Positions 1 through 9,700 of a DNA stretch of 60,109 bases are shown in pieces. Source of the DNA: Methanosaeta sp. PtaB.Bin039 (GTDB lineage: Archaea > Halobacteriota > Methanosarcinia > Methanotrichales > Methanotrichaceae). The position numbers were made by a program, and so were the translations under genes. The stretch is from assembly GCA_002067795.1 (NCBI GenBank), contig MVQI01000073.1:1-60109 (forward strand), read 5' to 3'. The notes below the pieces were generated by a model. The model was not told the DNA's origin. It worked only from the letters and a program-made list of their open reading frames with translations, and ran no database searches. How positions within the stretch are numbered: position 1 is the first letter of the stretch; each line of letters begins with the position of its first letter.

Positions 1-190
1 GTCAGTCTGGGTGGTCCGAAATAAATAGACCTGGTGCCGGATGACCGAATGCGGACCTGGAATTGATGATTAACAGTATAACACGAATAGCAGATAAGCC
101 ATATGCGGATCGGAGTATGAACGGATATCAATCTCAATCAGATCTTTCCGAGAGAATCTGATTGCTGCAAGAACGGTGGATTTAGGGAGA

Positions 191-200
191 CATATTTATT
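191..200 (+). promoter_or_regulatory. Putative TATA box for the solute-binding protein gene
   Basis: An A/T-rich element, CATATTTATT, lies about 60 nt before the ATG at 256. It would place a transcription start near 222 and leave a leader of about 30 nt that contains the strong Shine-Dalgarno AAGGAGG at 238-244. The rest of 1-255 shows no convincing gene. This is assigned by pattern and spacing only. Confidence 0.4.
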
Positions 201-255
201 AGAGTTAATCGCCAATATTGGTCCAAATAATTCCGGCAAGGAGGGACAAGTATCG

Positions 256-1056
256 ATGAGATCGATCGCATCTGGTCGTAAATTTGCTTTTATTTTTATA
301 ATAGCCTTGACCACATTCATCCCGTGCTTTGCATACGATCAGGCAGCTTCAGCGAGGAACTTGACCTATATAACTGAGCAATTTCCGCCATACAACTTTG
401 AAGAGGACGGCGTACTTCAGGGCATCTCCGTGGATGTGCTCGAGAGAGTTTGGGATATCATGGGCGCAGACCTCAACAGCAGCATCATCGAGATTCTGCC
501 ATGGAGCGAAGGCTATCAAAGGGCATTGGAGCAGAATGATTCGCTGCTGTTTTGCACAGCCAGATCGCCTGAGAGGGAAGAGCTCTTCAAGTGGGCAGGG
601 CCTGTCGGATCTCTCAGATTTGTGCTGCTTGCAAAAACGAAAGAGAACATCAGCATCACAGGTCCAGAGGAGCTGGAAGCACTCAAGATAGGGGCTGTTG
701 AGGAGGATATGGCTGTTCAGATGCTTCTGGATGAAGGAGTCAGGATGGAGGATATATCCGTCGAGAAGACTTCAGAGCCGATTGTTGATATGCTGAAGAA
801 CGGAAGCATTGATGCCTGGGCGAGCAACGAGATAACCGGCCTCTGGGAGATTCAGGAGTCAGGAGAAAACGCGAGCGATTACGAAGCCGTGTATGTGTTA
901 GGAGATGGCCATGCGTATTTCGCCTTCAATAAGGCGGTCCAGGATACCCTGGTGCAGTCGTTTCAGCAGGCAATAGACCAGGTCATGAGCCATGAAGGCG
1001 ATGATGGCATAACCGACTACCAGAGGATCGTGGCCAAGTATATCCCCACAAGTTAG
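256..1056 (+). CDS. Extracellular solute-binding protein, family 3 (amino-acid type)
   Basis: A 266-residue exported binding protein. Residues about 8-27 form a hydrophobic signal segment after a basic start. The mature part opens with the beta-strand LTYITEQFPPYNFEEDG, typical of SBP_bac_3 proteins (PF00497), and continues with DVLERVWDIMGAD and a later NGSIDAWASNE stretch corresponding to the second-lobe 'IDA' motif of the family. The family binds amino acids or other small ligands outside the cell, usually for an ABC importer. No permease or ATPase gene is adjacent, so the transport partner is unknown and a sensory role is possible. The start is supported by AAGGAGG at 238-244. Family assignment is confident; the ligand cannot be read from sequence. 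Confidence 0.85.
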   Translation: MRSIASGRKFAFIFIIALTTFIPCFAYDQAASARNLTYITEQFPPYNFEEDGVLQGISVDVLERVWDIMGADLNSSIIEILPWSEGYQRALEQNDSLLFCTARSPEREELFKWAGPVGSLRFVLLAKTKENISITGPEELEALKIGAVEEDMAVQMLLDEGVRMEDISVEKTSEPIVDMLKNGSIDAWASNEITGLWEIQESGENASDYEAVYVLGDGHAYFAFNKAVQDTLVQSFQQAIDQVMSHEGDDGITDYQRIVAKYIPTS

Positions 1057-1354
1057 GCCCATCAGGATAACAGATGCGGGGCTTGCCTCTCGCAAGGATA
1101 GCGGGACAAATGCCCCAAAACCATTTTTTAGTCCTTTGCTGTAAGACCTGGCCGACATCCGCACTGCGGACCGGAGCATTTGAACGGATTATACCAAGAG
1201 CCAACCTGTTATATCTGGAGCCAGCCTGCACCAGAAGGCCAAACGATTCTGTTTTGGCAAAAGCCGATCATATGTCAATGGCTGAGATCAGCATACGTTT
1301 TGCGGGATCGCAAGGCGAAATACGCGAAAGAAAAAGGGAAGGTGACGGGAGATG

Positions 1355-1822
1355 TCAGACCCCGCTCAATCCTCCGCCGGTATTCTGGCCCTGTGCAGCA
1401 AGCTTCCTGGCGGCGCTATCGGTTGGAAGCTGGCCGTAGTACCAATCTGCCGGGTAGGATTCGCCGCTGGGCAGATAGACCCGGCCGCCCATCTGATAGA
1501 CACCTGGATTTATCGTCACCTTGGCTGCACCATCACCGCGCTTGCTGGCCCGCGGATCCAGAAGGGCGTTTGGCACCTCCACCCACATGGCCTTGATCGT
1601 CTGCGGCGAATCTGCGAATTTATCGTTGAGCCATTGCTGATATGCCTTCACTATCTGCTGGTAATACTCCAGCTCTCCTCGCTGGGTATAGTTATTATAC
1701 GCCTCTGCCATCTGGTAGCCTCTCGAAAAGCCCTCCTGTAGGCCTCTCTGGTAATCTGAGAGGGCAGATGCCGAGGCTGCCGTCAGCAAAAGCGCTGCCA
1801 TGAATCCGATTATCCAGTTCAT
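1355..1822 (-). CDS. Small exported protein of unknown function
   Basis: A 155-residue protein. Residues 1-20 are a clear signal peptide (MNWIIGFMAALLLTAASASA). The mature part is rich in Tyr and Gln (for example EYYQQIVKAYQQWLNDKF) and ends in a Gly-rich tail. I do not recognise a family. The start is supported by a GGTGAGGT Shine-Dalgarno-like sequence just upstream on the minus strand. It belongs to the cluster of exported proteins in the first 15 kb. The 298 bases between this gene and the preceding convergent gene hold no supported feature. Confidence 0.6.
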   Translation of the reverse strand: MNWIIGFMAALLLTAASASALSDYQRGLQEGFSRGYQMAEAYNNYTQRGELEYYQQIVKAYQQWLNDKFADSPQTIKAMWVEVPNALLDPRASKRGDGAAKVTINPGVYQMGGRVYLPSGESYPADWYYGQLPTDSAARKLAAQGQNTGGGLSGV

Positions 1823-1975
1823 GGTAAAAACCTCACCAACTCAATTCCATCTTTCCACTGCTATATGAGGATTGGGCATAAGATCCAATTTTGCCAGGAG
1901 ACTCTATCTGCTATTCTTGAGACGGATTTTGCGCAAACAAGTCGGTTGAGGTTCATTTCGGAGCTAAGTTCAGGA

Positions 1976-1984
1976 AATATTTAA
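1976..1984 (+). promoter_or_regulatory. Putative TATA box for the YbjN-like gene
   Basis: AATATTTAA lies 71 nt before the ATG at 2055 and would start a transcript near 2010. This is a pattern-based call. Confidence 0.4.
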
Positions 1985-2054
1985 GTCTATTCAATCGACG
2001 GTAATGTGAGAGACCTGAATTCCGGAAAAGTCGGTCTCTATGGTGGGAGGAGAT

Positions 2055-2594
2055 ATGAAGAAATTATACATCATAGCACTGGTGCTGATGCTGGCAGGAA
2101 CCAGCGTCCCTGCAATGGCCCAGATCGGAGCGATAAGCCAGGGTAATACCGCAGACCAGGGAACTGAGATCACTGATGCTTGGCTGACCAGTGCCCTTGA
2201 GAGACACGGCTACGAGGTAACCAACCAGTCATCAACAGGAGGCCACGACTACATAAGTGCGAAGAACCCTAGCGGCTACAAGGTTCAGTTCGATCTGGCT
2301 CACGAAATGAAGATCATATTGATGACCTCTTTCTGGACTCTTAAGGAGAATGTCCGTCCAGACGATTCCGGATTGCTCATCGCACTTGAGAAGGCAAATG
2401 CAGTCTCCTGGTTCAATACCTACGCCCTGACTCAGGACGGCACATCACTGCGGGTCAACTCTTATGTCACCCTCTCGGCCGGGACCACGGAGGATGAGCT
2501 GTTCGACTTCTTCACCGCTCAGTGGCAGGATTTCAAGAAATTCTACGCCCGGGCAGGGCTCGACTACTATACCGCTACTGGAGAGCTGTATTAG
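2055..2594 (+). CDS. Exported YbjN-like protein
   Basis: A 179-residue exported protein. The start is placed at the ATG at 2055 (MKKLYIIALVLMLAG) and not the in-frame ATG at 2040, because GGTGGGAGG lies just before 2055 and the signal peptide then begins with a basic N-region. The mature domain (about residues 35-170) has the layout of YbjN/type III chaperone-like folds: ITDAWLTSALERHGYEV at the front, a central beta-hairpin, and LFDFFTAQWQDFKKFY near the end. YbjN-type domains are small alpha/beta proteins of poorly defined role, and no catalytic residues can be named. An oligo-T terminator follows at 2626. The fold assignment is tentative. Confidence 0.65.
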   Translation: MKKLYIIALVLMLAGTSVPAMAQIGAISQGNTADQGTEITDAWLTSALERHGYEVTNQSSTGGHDYISAKNPSGYKVQFDLAHEMKIILMTSFWTLKENVRPDDSGLLIALEKANAVSWFNTYALTQDGTSLRVNSYVTLSAGTTEDELFDFFTAQWQDFKKFYARAGLDYYTATGELY

Positions 2595-2625
2595 AAGAGG
2601 AGCATTCCAGACCTGAAGCCCTAAA

Positions 2626-2633
2626 TTTTTTTT
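2626..2633 (+). terminator. Oligo-T terminator after the YbjN-like gene
   Basis: A run of eight T 31 nt after the stop codon. Archaeal RNA polymerase terminates at such runs without needing a hairpin. Confidence 0.5.
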
Positions 2634-2810
2634 GCAGCGATTTCTCTTTCAGCTCTACCGTCTGCCAATGCTTCCCAGATGCAATTTTGCCAGGATCAAG
2701 ACATGAAGTCCCTCATCCGTCTGACACATGTCCGCCGAACGCAGGGTCAGCAGGCAGCCAGCCAAGAAAAAAAGATATATCGAGGAAGGATATGGTCTCG
2801 ACAGGCTCTT

Positions 2811-3662
2811 CTAATCGGCGGACTCTTCGCAATATCCCATTGCCCCAATTATGCTGTCGCTGTAGCCAAGTTCCGCCCATTTCTCCTGACACCTGCTGTC
2901 AAGCTCCTGTACAAGACTGCCATTTGTTAACACGTTTTGAGCTGAATCGTTGAACGACCCTGTTATGGAAACCTTGAGCGTATCCAGCAAGGACTGGCTG
3001 GCATCACGATCCATCTCGATTCTAAGCTCCACCTTGTTCATTCCCATCAATAGCCCGCAGGTATCATTGATCTCGGCATCCAGCCAGAACTTTGCCAACG
3101 TGACAATCGACTCCTCTTCAAGGACCCCGCTGCGGTAGGTCTGAACCTGTGCATCTCTACCGTCTATCTGTCGGTCGGTCATAGTCGGATCTTGAATCTT
3201 TCCTGCCTCAGCAAGGGCTTTCATCAGGAGCCATGACGTTTTCTGGCAGTCGAATGCCGCATACTGGGGCTGTTTGTATCCAGTTATTGCAAATGCAGCT
3301 GTCGTCCTGTTATCAGAGATCACCCGTATCATGTATGATGACGACTCGTTTTCGCGGATACTGCTGTTGTTCAGGCTGAATTGACTCGTCGTCTTCAGGT
3401 CAAAAGAGATCTTGTAAGGCCCCGATTCCACTTCTACTGGGCTTGCCAAGGCCTGTGACATCAGGATCGACATCAAGATCGCTGCCCATAATGTGCTCTT
3501 CGTATAATCCCTCCCTATCCTCCGCTTAAATGTCCTATCAATATGGACTGGGGCTATTCGATATATATTTGGCTGGCCAGATATGCCAGATCGATCTGCT
3601 CGCACCGCACGGAATTTGGCCAGCTTATGGTTTGACCATATTCTATAAATATCATGTATCAT
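2811..3662 (-). CDS. Exported protein of unknown function, start uncertain
   Basis: The open frame encodes 283 residues, but the N-terminal 50 or so look untranslated. A hydrophobic stretch (STLWAAILMSILMSQALASP, about residues 56-75) is the obvious signal peptide. A GGGAGGG Shine-Dalgarno-like element lies just upstream of it (about 3509-3515), followed by an ACG codon at 3503 with no ATG, GTG or TTG in reach. The true start is therefore probably near 3500 and may be non-standard. The mature part has a central IRVISDNRTTAAFAITG strand region and three Cys in the last 140 residues, two of them in RCQEKW and YCEESAD close to the C-terminus. No family was recognised. It is transcribed divergently from the giant gene across a symmetric promoter region. 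Confidence 0.6.
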   Translation of the reverse strand: MIHDIYRIWSNHKLAKFRAVRADRSGISGQPNIYRIAPVHIDRTFKRRIGRDYTKSTLWAAILMSILMSQALASPVEVESGPYKISFDLKTTSQFSLNNSSIRENESSSYMIRVISDNRTTAAFAITGYKQPQYAAFDCQKTSWLLMKALAEAGKIQDPTMTDRQIDGRDAQVQTYRSGVLEEESIVTLAKFWLDAEINDTCGLLMGMNKVELRIEMDRDASQSLLDTLKVSITGSFNDSAQNVLTNGSLVQELDSRCQEKWAELGYSDSIIGAMGYCEESAD

Positions 3663-3690
3663 GATGATTTATCAAAGAAAAATGGTCAAA
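3627..3690. promoter_or_regulatory. Symmetric divergent promoter/operator region
   Basis: Nested inverted repeats lie between the exported-protein gene and the giant gene. The centre is ATCATG-TAT-CATGAT at 3651-3665. Flanking it are divergent TATA-like boxes, TATAAAT (3644-3650, read on the minus strand) and ATTTATC (3667-3673, read on the plus strand). Further out are TTTGACCAT at 3631-3639 and its exact reverse complement ATGGTCAAA at 3682-3690. The left part also forms ATGGT-TTG-ACCAT (3627-3639). The arrangement suggests one regulator controlling both directions. Regulator and function are inferred. Confidence 0.5.
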
Positions 3691-3738
3691 TGTAAATCAA
3701 AATTTGGAGAATGTGCCTCGCTCCATTGAGGATTTGTC

Positions 3739-6700
3739 ATGTTCCCAAAAGAAATTTCTATGGTATATTTAATATTGTGTTTATTATTTTCATGTTCACA
3801 TGCCATAGAAATCGGCTTTTCTGCGGGGGACAATGGCGAATACGTCGGCATCAGCGATGATTATCAAGTCGATGAAGAGGTAGAAGTGAGGGAGGAAGCT
3901 TCAGCTGGTTTTGGAGCCAGTCCTTCGATAAGCGACTCCAGGATAATATCTGGCACAGGCGATGCTAAGATAAGACAGAGTCTTTCCGGAAGGGGCGGTG
4001 GGGCCGACTATTCTGCTGCCAGTGATCTGGATGTGACAGGAGCTGCCAGCCTGCAATATGAGAGCAGTGCTTCTATCTCCCCGGCTTCATGTCAGCTTTC
4101 AGGCAGGACACTGGTAATTGATGGCCAGATAGCACAAATGGGATTGCATGCTCATCAGGGCGAATTCTATGGAGGTGTAAGCTCTCGAATTGAACAGGGA
4201 GATCTAAGAACCATGCAGTCTTTATCGGCAGGCAGCTGTGTTGACCTCTTCCAGGAGGTAGATGCCCTCGGCGATAGGGTCCAGACAAATGCATGGTTCT
4301 CTGGCTTTTCGGATGGCGTCGTAACCCAGGGTCATATCAAGCTGGATGCTACCGGCGATGCGATGTTCAAAGGATATCTCAAGTCCACTTCAGTAGGTCA
4401 GTACGCAGGGCAGGATATCCTCGTTGCCAAAGGAAATAAGGTATACACCGAGGATTTCAGGAAAAAAGGCGATTTTGAACAGATGATATCGAGAACGTCT
4501 AAGGATGGATCTATTAGCGGCTCCACAAGAACTGTGGATGATGGCCAAATAATTCAGGACGCAATCGACTTTGCGGATGACGGCGATACCATCAGCATCT
4601 GGAAAGGAGTCTATGAGGGCAATATCTCCATCGATAAATCGTTGCTCATAGAAGGCAATGGATCTGATTCTACCTTCATCGATGGAGGCGCACAATATCG
4701 AAATATACTCGTGGGCAGCGCAGATCCACTTGCCATTGTTACGTTATCCAAGATGTCCATCCGAAACGGCAGCGCTACCTTTGGAGCTGGCATTCTCAAC
4801 TATGCCGATCTCAGCGTAATCAACTGCAACATCACCCAAAATGTGGCGGCTGGAGCCGGAGGAGATGGAGTCCAGGGCTCAAGCGGTTATGGTGGAGGCA
4901 TATATAATAAAGGAAGGCTCAGCCTGATTGAGAGCAGCGTAACCGCAAATCTTGCCCAAGGCGGCAATGGAACAGGAGGGGCTGCCGGCGGAGATGGATA
5001 TGGTGGTGACGCATTTGGCGGAGGCTTATTCAACGACGCAGACGGCGTTATCTCCCTCTTCGATAGTGGAATAGTTGAGAACACTGCTATTGGCGGCGAT
5101 GGCATCGGATCCAATGGTTATGGTGGCGACGGCCTTGGCGGAGGAATCTTTAGCCAGGGAACTATCTCGGCGATGACCAACATTGATGTCACTGGCAACA
5201 TTGCCCAGGGCGGAACCGGAAATGGCGGGAGCAGCAATATCATTGGATCCAATGGTTACGGTGGCGATGGTCTTGGCGGAGGAATCTTTAGCCAGGGAAC
5301 TATCTCGGCGATGACCAACGTTGATGTCACTGGCAACATTGCCCAGGGCGGAACTGGAAATGGCGGGAGCAGCAATATCATTGGATCCAATGGTTACGGT
5401 GGCGATGGCCTTGGCGGAGGAATCTTTTGCCAGGGAACTATCTCGGCGATGACCAACGTTGATGTCACTGGCAACATTGCCCAGGGCGGAACTGGAAATG
5501 GCGGGAGCAGCAATATCATTGGATTCGATGGTTATGGCGGCGATGGCCTTGGCGGAGGAATCTTTTGCCAGGGAACTATCTCGGAGATTACTGGCGCTGA
5601 GGTCAGTGAAAACATTGCTCAAGGCGGAAACGGCACTGGTGGAAACGGCATCGGAACGGCAGGAATAGACGAGCAGAATGGCGGAAATGGCCGCACATCT
5701 AAACGATCGAGGAGTATTCCTATTTGGACACCCTGGGAAACATATTATATAACCGTATCTTGGGATGCAGAAGGTACACCTGGAGGCGCTGGAATCCCAG
5801 GTACCAGCGGTGGTTTGGGCTTTGGCGGCCAGGGAATTGGCGGCAATGGTTCGGGTGGCGGCATCTACAACATAGGCGAAATGACGCTTAGTGCCAGCAG
5901 AATCACCGATAACATTGCCCGAGGCGGATCAGGAATCGGCGGCTCTGGCATTGGAGGCAGCGGCGGTCAGGGCGGAGATGGCGGCAATGGTGGAACCGGA
6001 GGCGGCGGCAGCTTCTGGTCGGCAGGCTACGGATATCGCGGTGGAGTTGGGGGCGAAGGCGGCGATGGTGGCAACGGCGGCGATGGCCACGGCGGAGACG
6101 GGACTGGCGGCATTGGAATCGGCGGCGGAATATTCAATAACGGTTCAATTGAACTTGGCGCAAGCGGAATAGAAGGAAATATTGCCCAGGGCGGTTCGGG
6201 CATCGGCGGCGACGGTGTAGGTGGGATCGGCGGTTCAGGCGGAAACGGCGGACATGGAGGAAGTGGCGGAAGCGGCCTGCTCTCCGGAGATAGCGGAGGC
6301 AATGGAGGGGGCGGCGGCAATGGCGGCTCCGGAGGATCTGGCTTCGGAGGAAATGGAACTGGCGAAGCTGGAATCGGTGGCGGCATTTATACCGAGGTGG
6401 AATTAGAGGGAATTGGCACCATTGCCTATAACAAAGCTCTGGGCGGCGATGGCATCGGAGGCAACGGGACAGGGGGCCAGAGCGAACAGGGTGGAGATGG
6501 TGGCAACGGCGGCAATGGCGGAAGCGGAGGCTTCGGACGGGGCACTGGCGGTGCAGGCGGATCTGGTGGCAGCAGCAATCAGGCGGGAGCTGGAGTTGGT
6601 GGATCTGGCGTCGGTGGCGATGCTCTGGGTGGAGGAATATTCTGGCCGGATGATCTAAAGCTCACTGATTTGGATATTATCGGGAACATCGCTGAAGGCG

Positions 6701-9700
6701 GCAGAGGAAGTGGCGGCTTTGGCATAGGGGGTTTTGTAGGCGCAAGCGGCCATGATGGTCGATACGGCAGCAATGGCTGGGATCTTGGCACTATATTGTT
6801 CAAAGGTGATAACGGCCAAGACGGAAAAGCCGGCCCTGATGGCTCAGGAGGGGGCATGGGGGTGGGAGGTTCAGCCATGGGTGGAAGCGCATTCGGAGGC
6901 GGCATTTTTGGCCTTGCCAATGTTACCCTGACTGGAATTATACTCTCATCTAACATTGCCAGTGGCGGGATGGCCTCTGGTGGAATGGGCCGAGGTGGCA
7001 ATGGCAGCAATGGCATCCAGGGTGAGGATGGGGGCGATGCATCGTGGGCTGTTGGCGTCTCAGGCGATGGAGGTGATGGCGGAAGCGGAGGAGATGGCGG
7101 GGAGGGCGGAGAGGGCATTGGAGGCAATGCTGTTAGCGGAAGCGGACTTGGTGGTGGAATTTACGGCCTTGGAGATCTGACCTCAAGCTATACCACGATC
7201 TCAGAGAATATCGCCAGAGGTGGGGACAGTATCGGTGGCCAGGGAAATGGAGGCTTTGGTGGCGAAGGTGGAGCAGGGGGCACTGGCGGCGATGCGTCGT
7301 GGGCCGTTGGCGTCTCAGGCGACGGAGGCAGTGGCGGCAGTGGTGGAGATGGCGAGGAGGGCGGAATTGGCACTGGAGGCAATGCTGTTAGCGGGAGCGG
7401 AGTTGGAGGAGGAATCTACGGCCTTGGAGATCTGACCTCAAGCTATACCACGATCTCAGATAATATGGCCAGAGGCGGGGACAGTTTCGGCGGCCAAGGA
7501 AATGGAGGCGATGGCGGCGAAGGTGGAGCAGGGGGCACTGGCGGCGACGCGTCGTGGGCCGTTGGCGTCTCAGGCGACGGAGGCAGCGGCGGCAGTGGTG
7601 GAGATGGCGGTGCCGGCGGAGAGGGCATTGGAGGCAATGCAGTTAGTGAAACCGGAATTGGGGGCGGAATTTACGGCCTTGGAGATCTGACCTCAAGCTA
7701 CACCACGATCTCAGATAATATGGCCAGAGGCGGGGACAGTTTCGGCGGCCAAGGAAATGGAGGCGATGGTGGTGCCGGTGGCAGTGGCGGAAATGGCCGC
7801 AACGGGGTATGGGCAATTGGCGTCTCAGGCCGCGGGGGTAGCGGTGGCAGCGGTGGAGATGGGGGTGCCGGCGGAGAGGGCCTTGGAGGCAATGCAGTTA
7901 GTGAAACCGGAATTGGGGGCGGAATTTACGGCATTGGAGATCTCAGCTTAAGCGACACCACGATCTCAGATAATGTGGCCAGAGGCGGGGACAGTCTCGG
8001 CGGCCAAGGAAATGGAAGCGACGGTGGCGAAGGCGGCACAGGTGGCATTGGCGGCAAAGGTGGATGGGCAGTCATTCTTGCTGGATCCGGCAGTGGGGGC
8101 GGCGCTGGCGGCAGAGGCGGCAACAGTGGATCTGGTATTGGCGGCAATGCCGTTGGAGGTCAAGCCTCAGGTGGTGCCATCTATAATTACGGCAATCTGA
8201 CTATCACAGATGGAGTTCTTACTGCAAATGTCGCCCAAGGTGGAGACGGGAGAGGCGGAGACGGCAATAGCGGCCAGGGTGGAGAAGGAGGCCAGGGTGG
8301 AACAGGCGGTGACGGTGGCACCGTGTATGGTCTCTTTGTGGCCTGCACAGGAGGCGCCGGTGGCGCAGGAGGCGTTGGCGGCAATAGCAGCCCTGGCATT
8401 GGTGGCAATGCCGTTGGAGGTCAAGCCTGGGGCGGTGCTATCTATAATTCAGGCAATCTGACTATTACAGATGGAGTTCTTACCGCAAATGTCGCCCAAG
8501 GTGGAGACGGGAGAGGCGGGGACGGCAATAGCGGCCAGGGTGGAGAAGGAGGCCAGGGTGGAACAGGCGGTGACGGCGGCCCCGTGTATGGACTGCTGTT
8601 CGGCTGGAATGGAGAAGGCGGGGATGGGGGCTTTGGCGGTGCCGGTGGCTTGGGCATGATCGGCATAGGCGGAGGCAGTCATGGCGGAGATGCCTATGGT
8701 GGCGCTATATTCAGCCATGGCCCAACCTTGTCAATGACAGACTGTGTGGTCACAGAGAATGCAGCCAAAGGCGGAAATAGCACTGGCGGTGCTGGACTTG
8801 GCGGCGATGGCGGAGACGGCGGCATTGGTGGCAGGGGTGGCGATGGAGGCAACGGAGTGTCGGCCTTGCCGTTCGCCGGCGTAAGCATTGGCTTGAGCGT
8901 TCATTCCGAAGGAGGCGATGGGGGCAATGGAGGAAAGGGAGGCAATGGTGGGGAAGGACTAGGTGGCGATGCAGTTGGTGGAACCAGCTATGGCGGCGGC
9001 ATTTACAGCAATGGCTCAATGAGATTTTCCGGCGAGAATGAAGATGATGTCAGCAGAAACATCGCCGAAGGAGGCTTTGGCGCCGGCGGTCTTGGCCAGG
9101 GTGGCAAGGGCGGCAGAGGCGGTCAGGGAGGAGATGGTGGAAGTGGCCGGAACATAGGCATTGGACTCGCCTTTGGCATTGGCGCGCAAGTTCCATTTGG
9201 AGTAGGAGTCGGCTATGGAGAAGGGCGTGGTGGGGATGGGGGCCAGGGTGGTTTGGGCGATATCGGAGGACTTGGCAGAGGTGGCAATGGAACCGGAGGC
9301 TGCGCCCTTGGCGGAGGAATTTTCGGCCCTGGAGATTCTACTATAGTAGGTAGCGATATCACAGAGAATATTGCAGAAGCAGGAAACGGCATAGGAGGAG
9401 ACGGCATAGGGGGAATCGGAGGCGCAGGAGGCCAGGGCGGAAATGGTGGCAGCGGCGAAGGCTGGAGCATAGGCATCGGCTTTGTAACTGGGGATGCTGG
9501 CGCCATGGGTCTGGCAGCGGGAGGAATAAGCGGCCTTATCGAACGCAGGGCTGGAAGCGGAGGCGATGGTGGGGAAGCAAGCCAAGGGGGCGAAGGTGTG
9601 GGAGGAGATGGAACTGGAGGACATGCCTTCGGTGGAGCTGTATACAATAGCGGCGAGAGTCTATACGGGAACCATCTCAATGTCTCCTGTAATGTCGCCT

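Noticed and set aside
1074-1439. 121-residue plus-strand frame
   Set aside because: Overlaps the antisense exported-protein gene and has no recognisable features.
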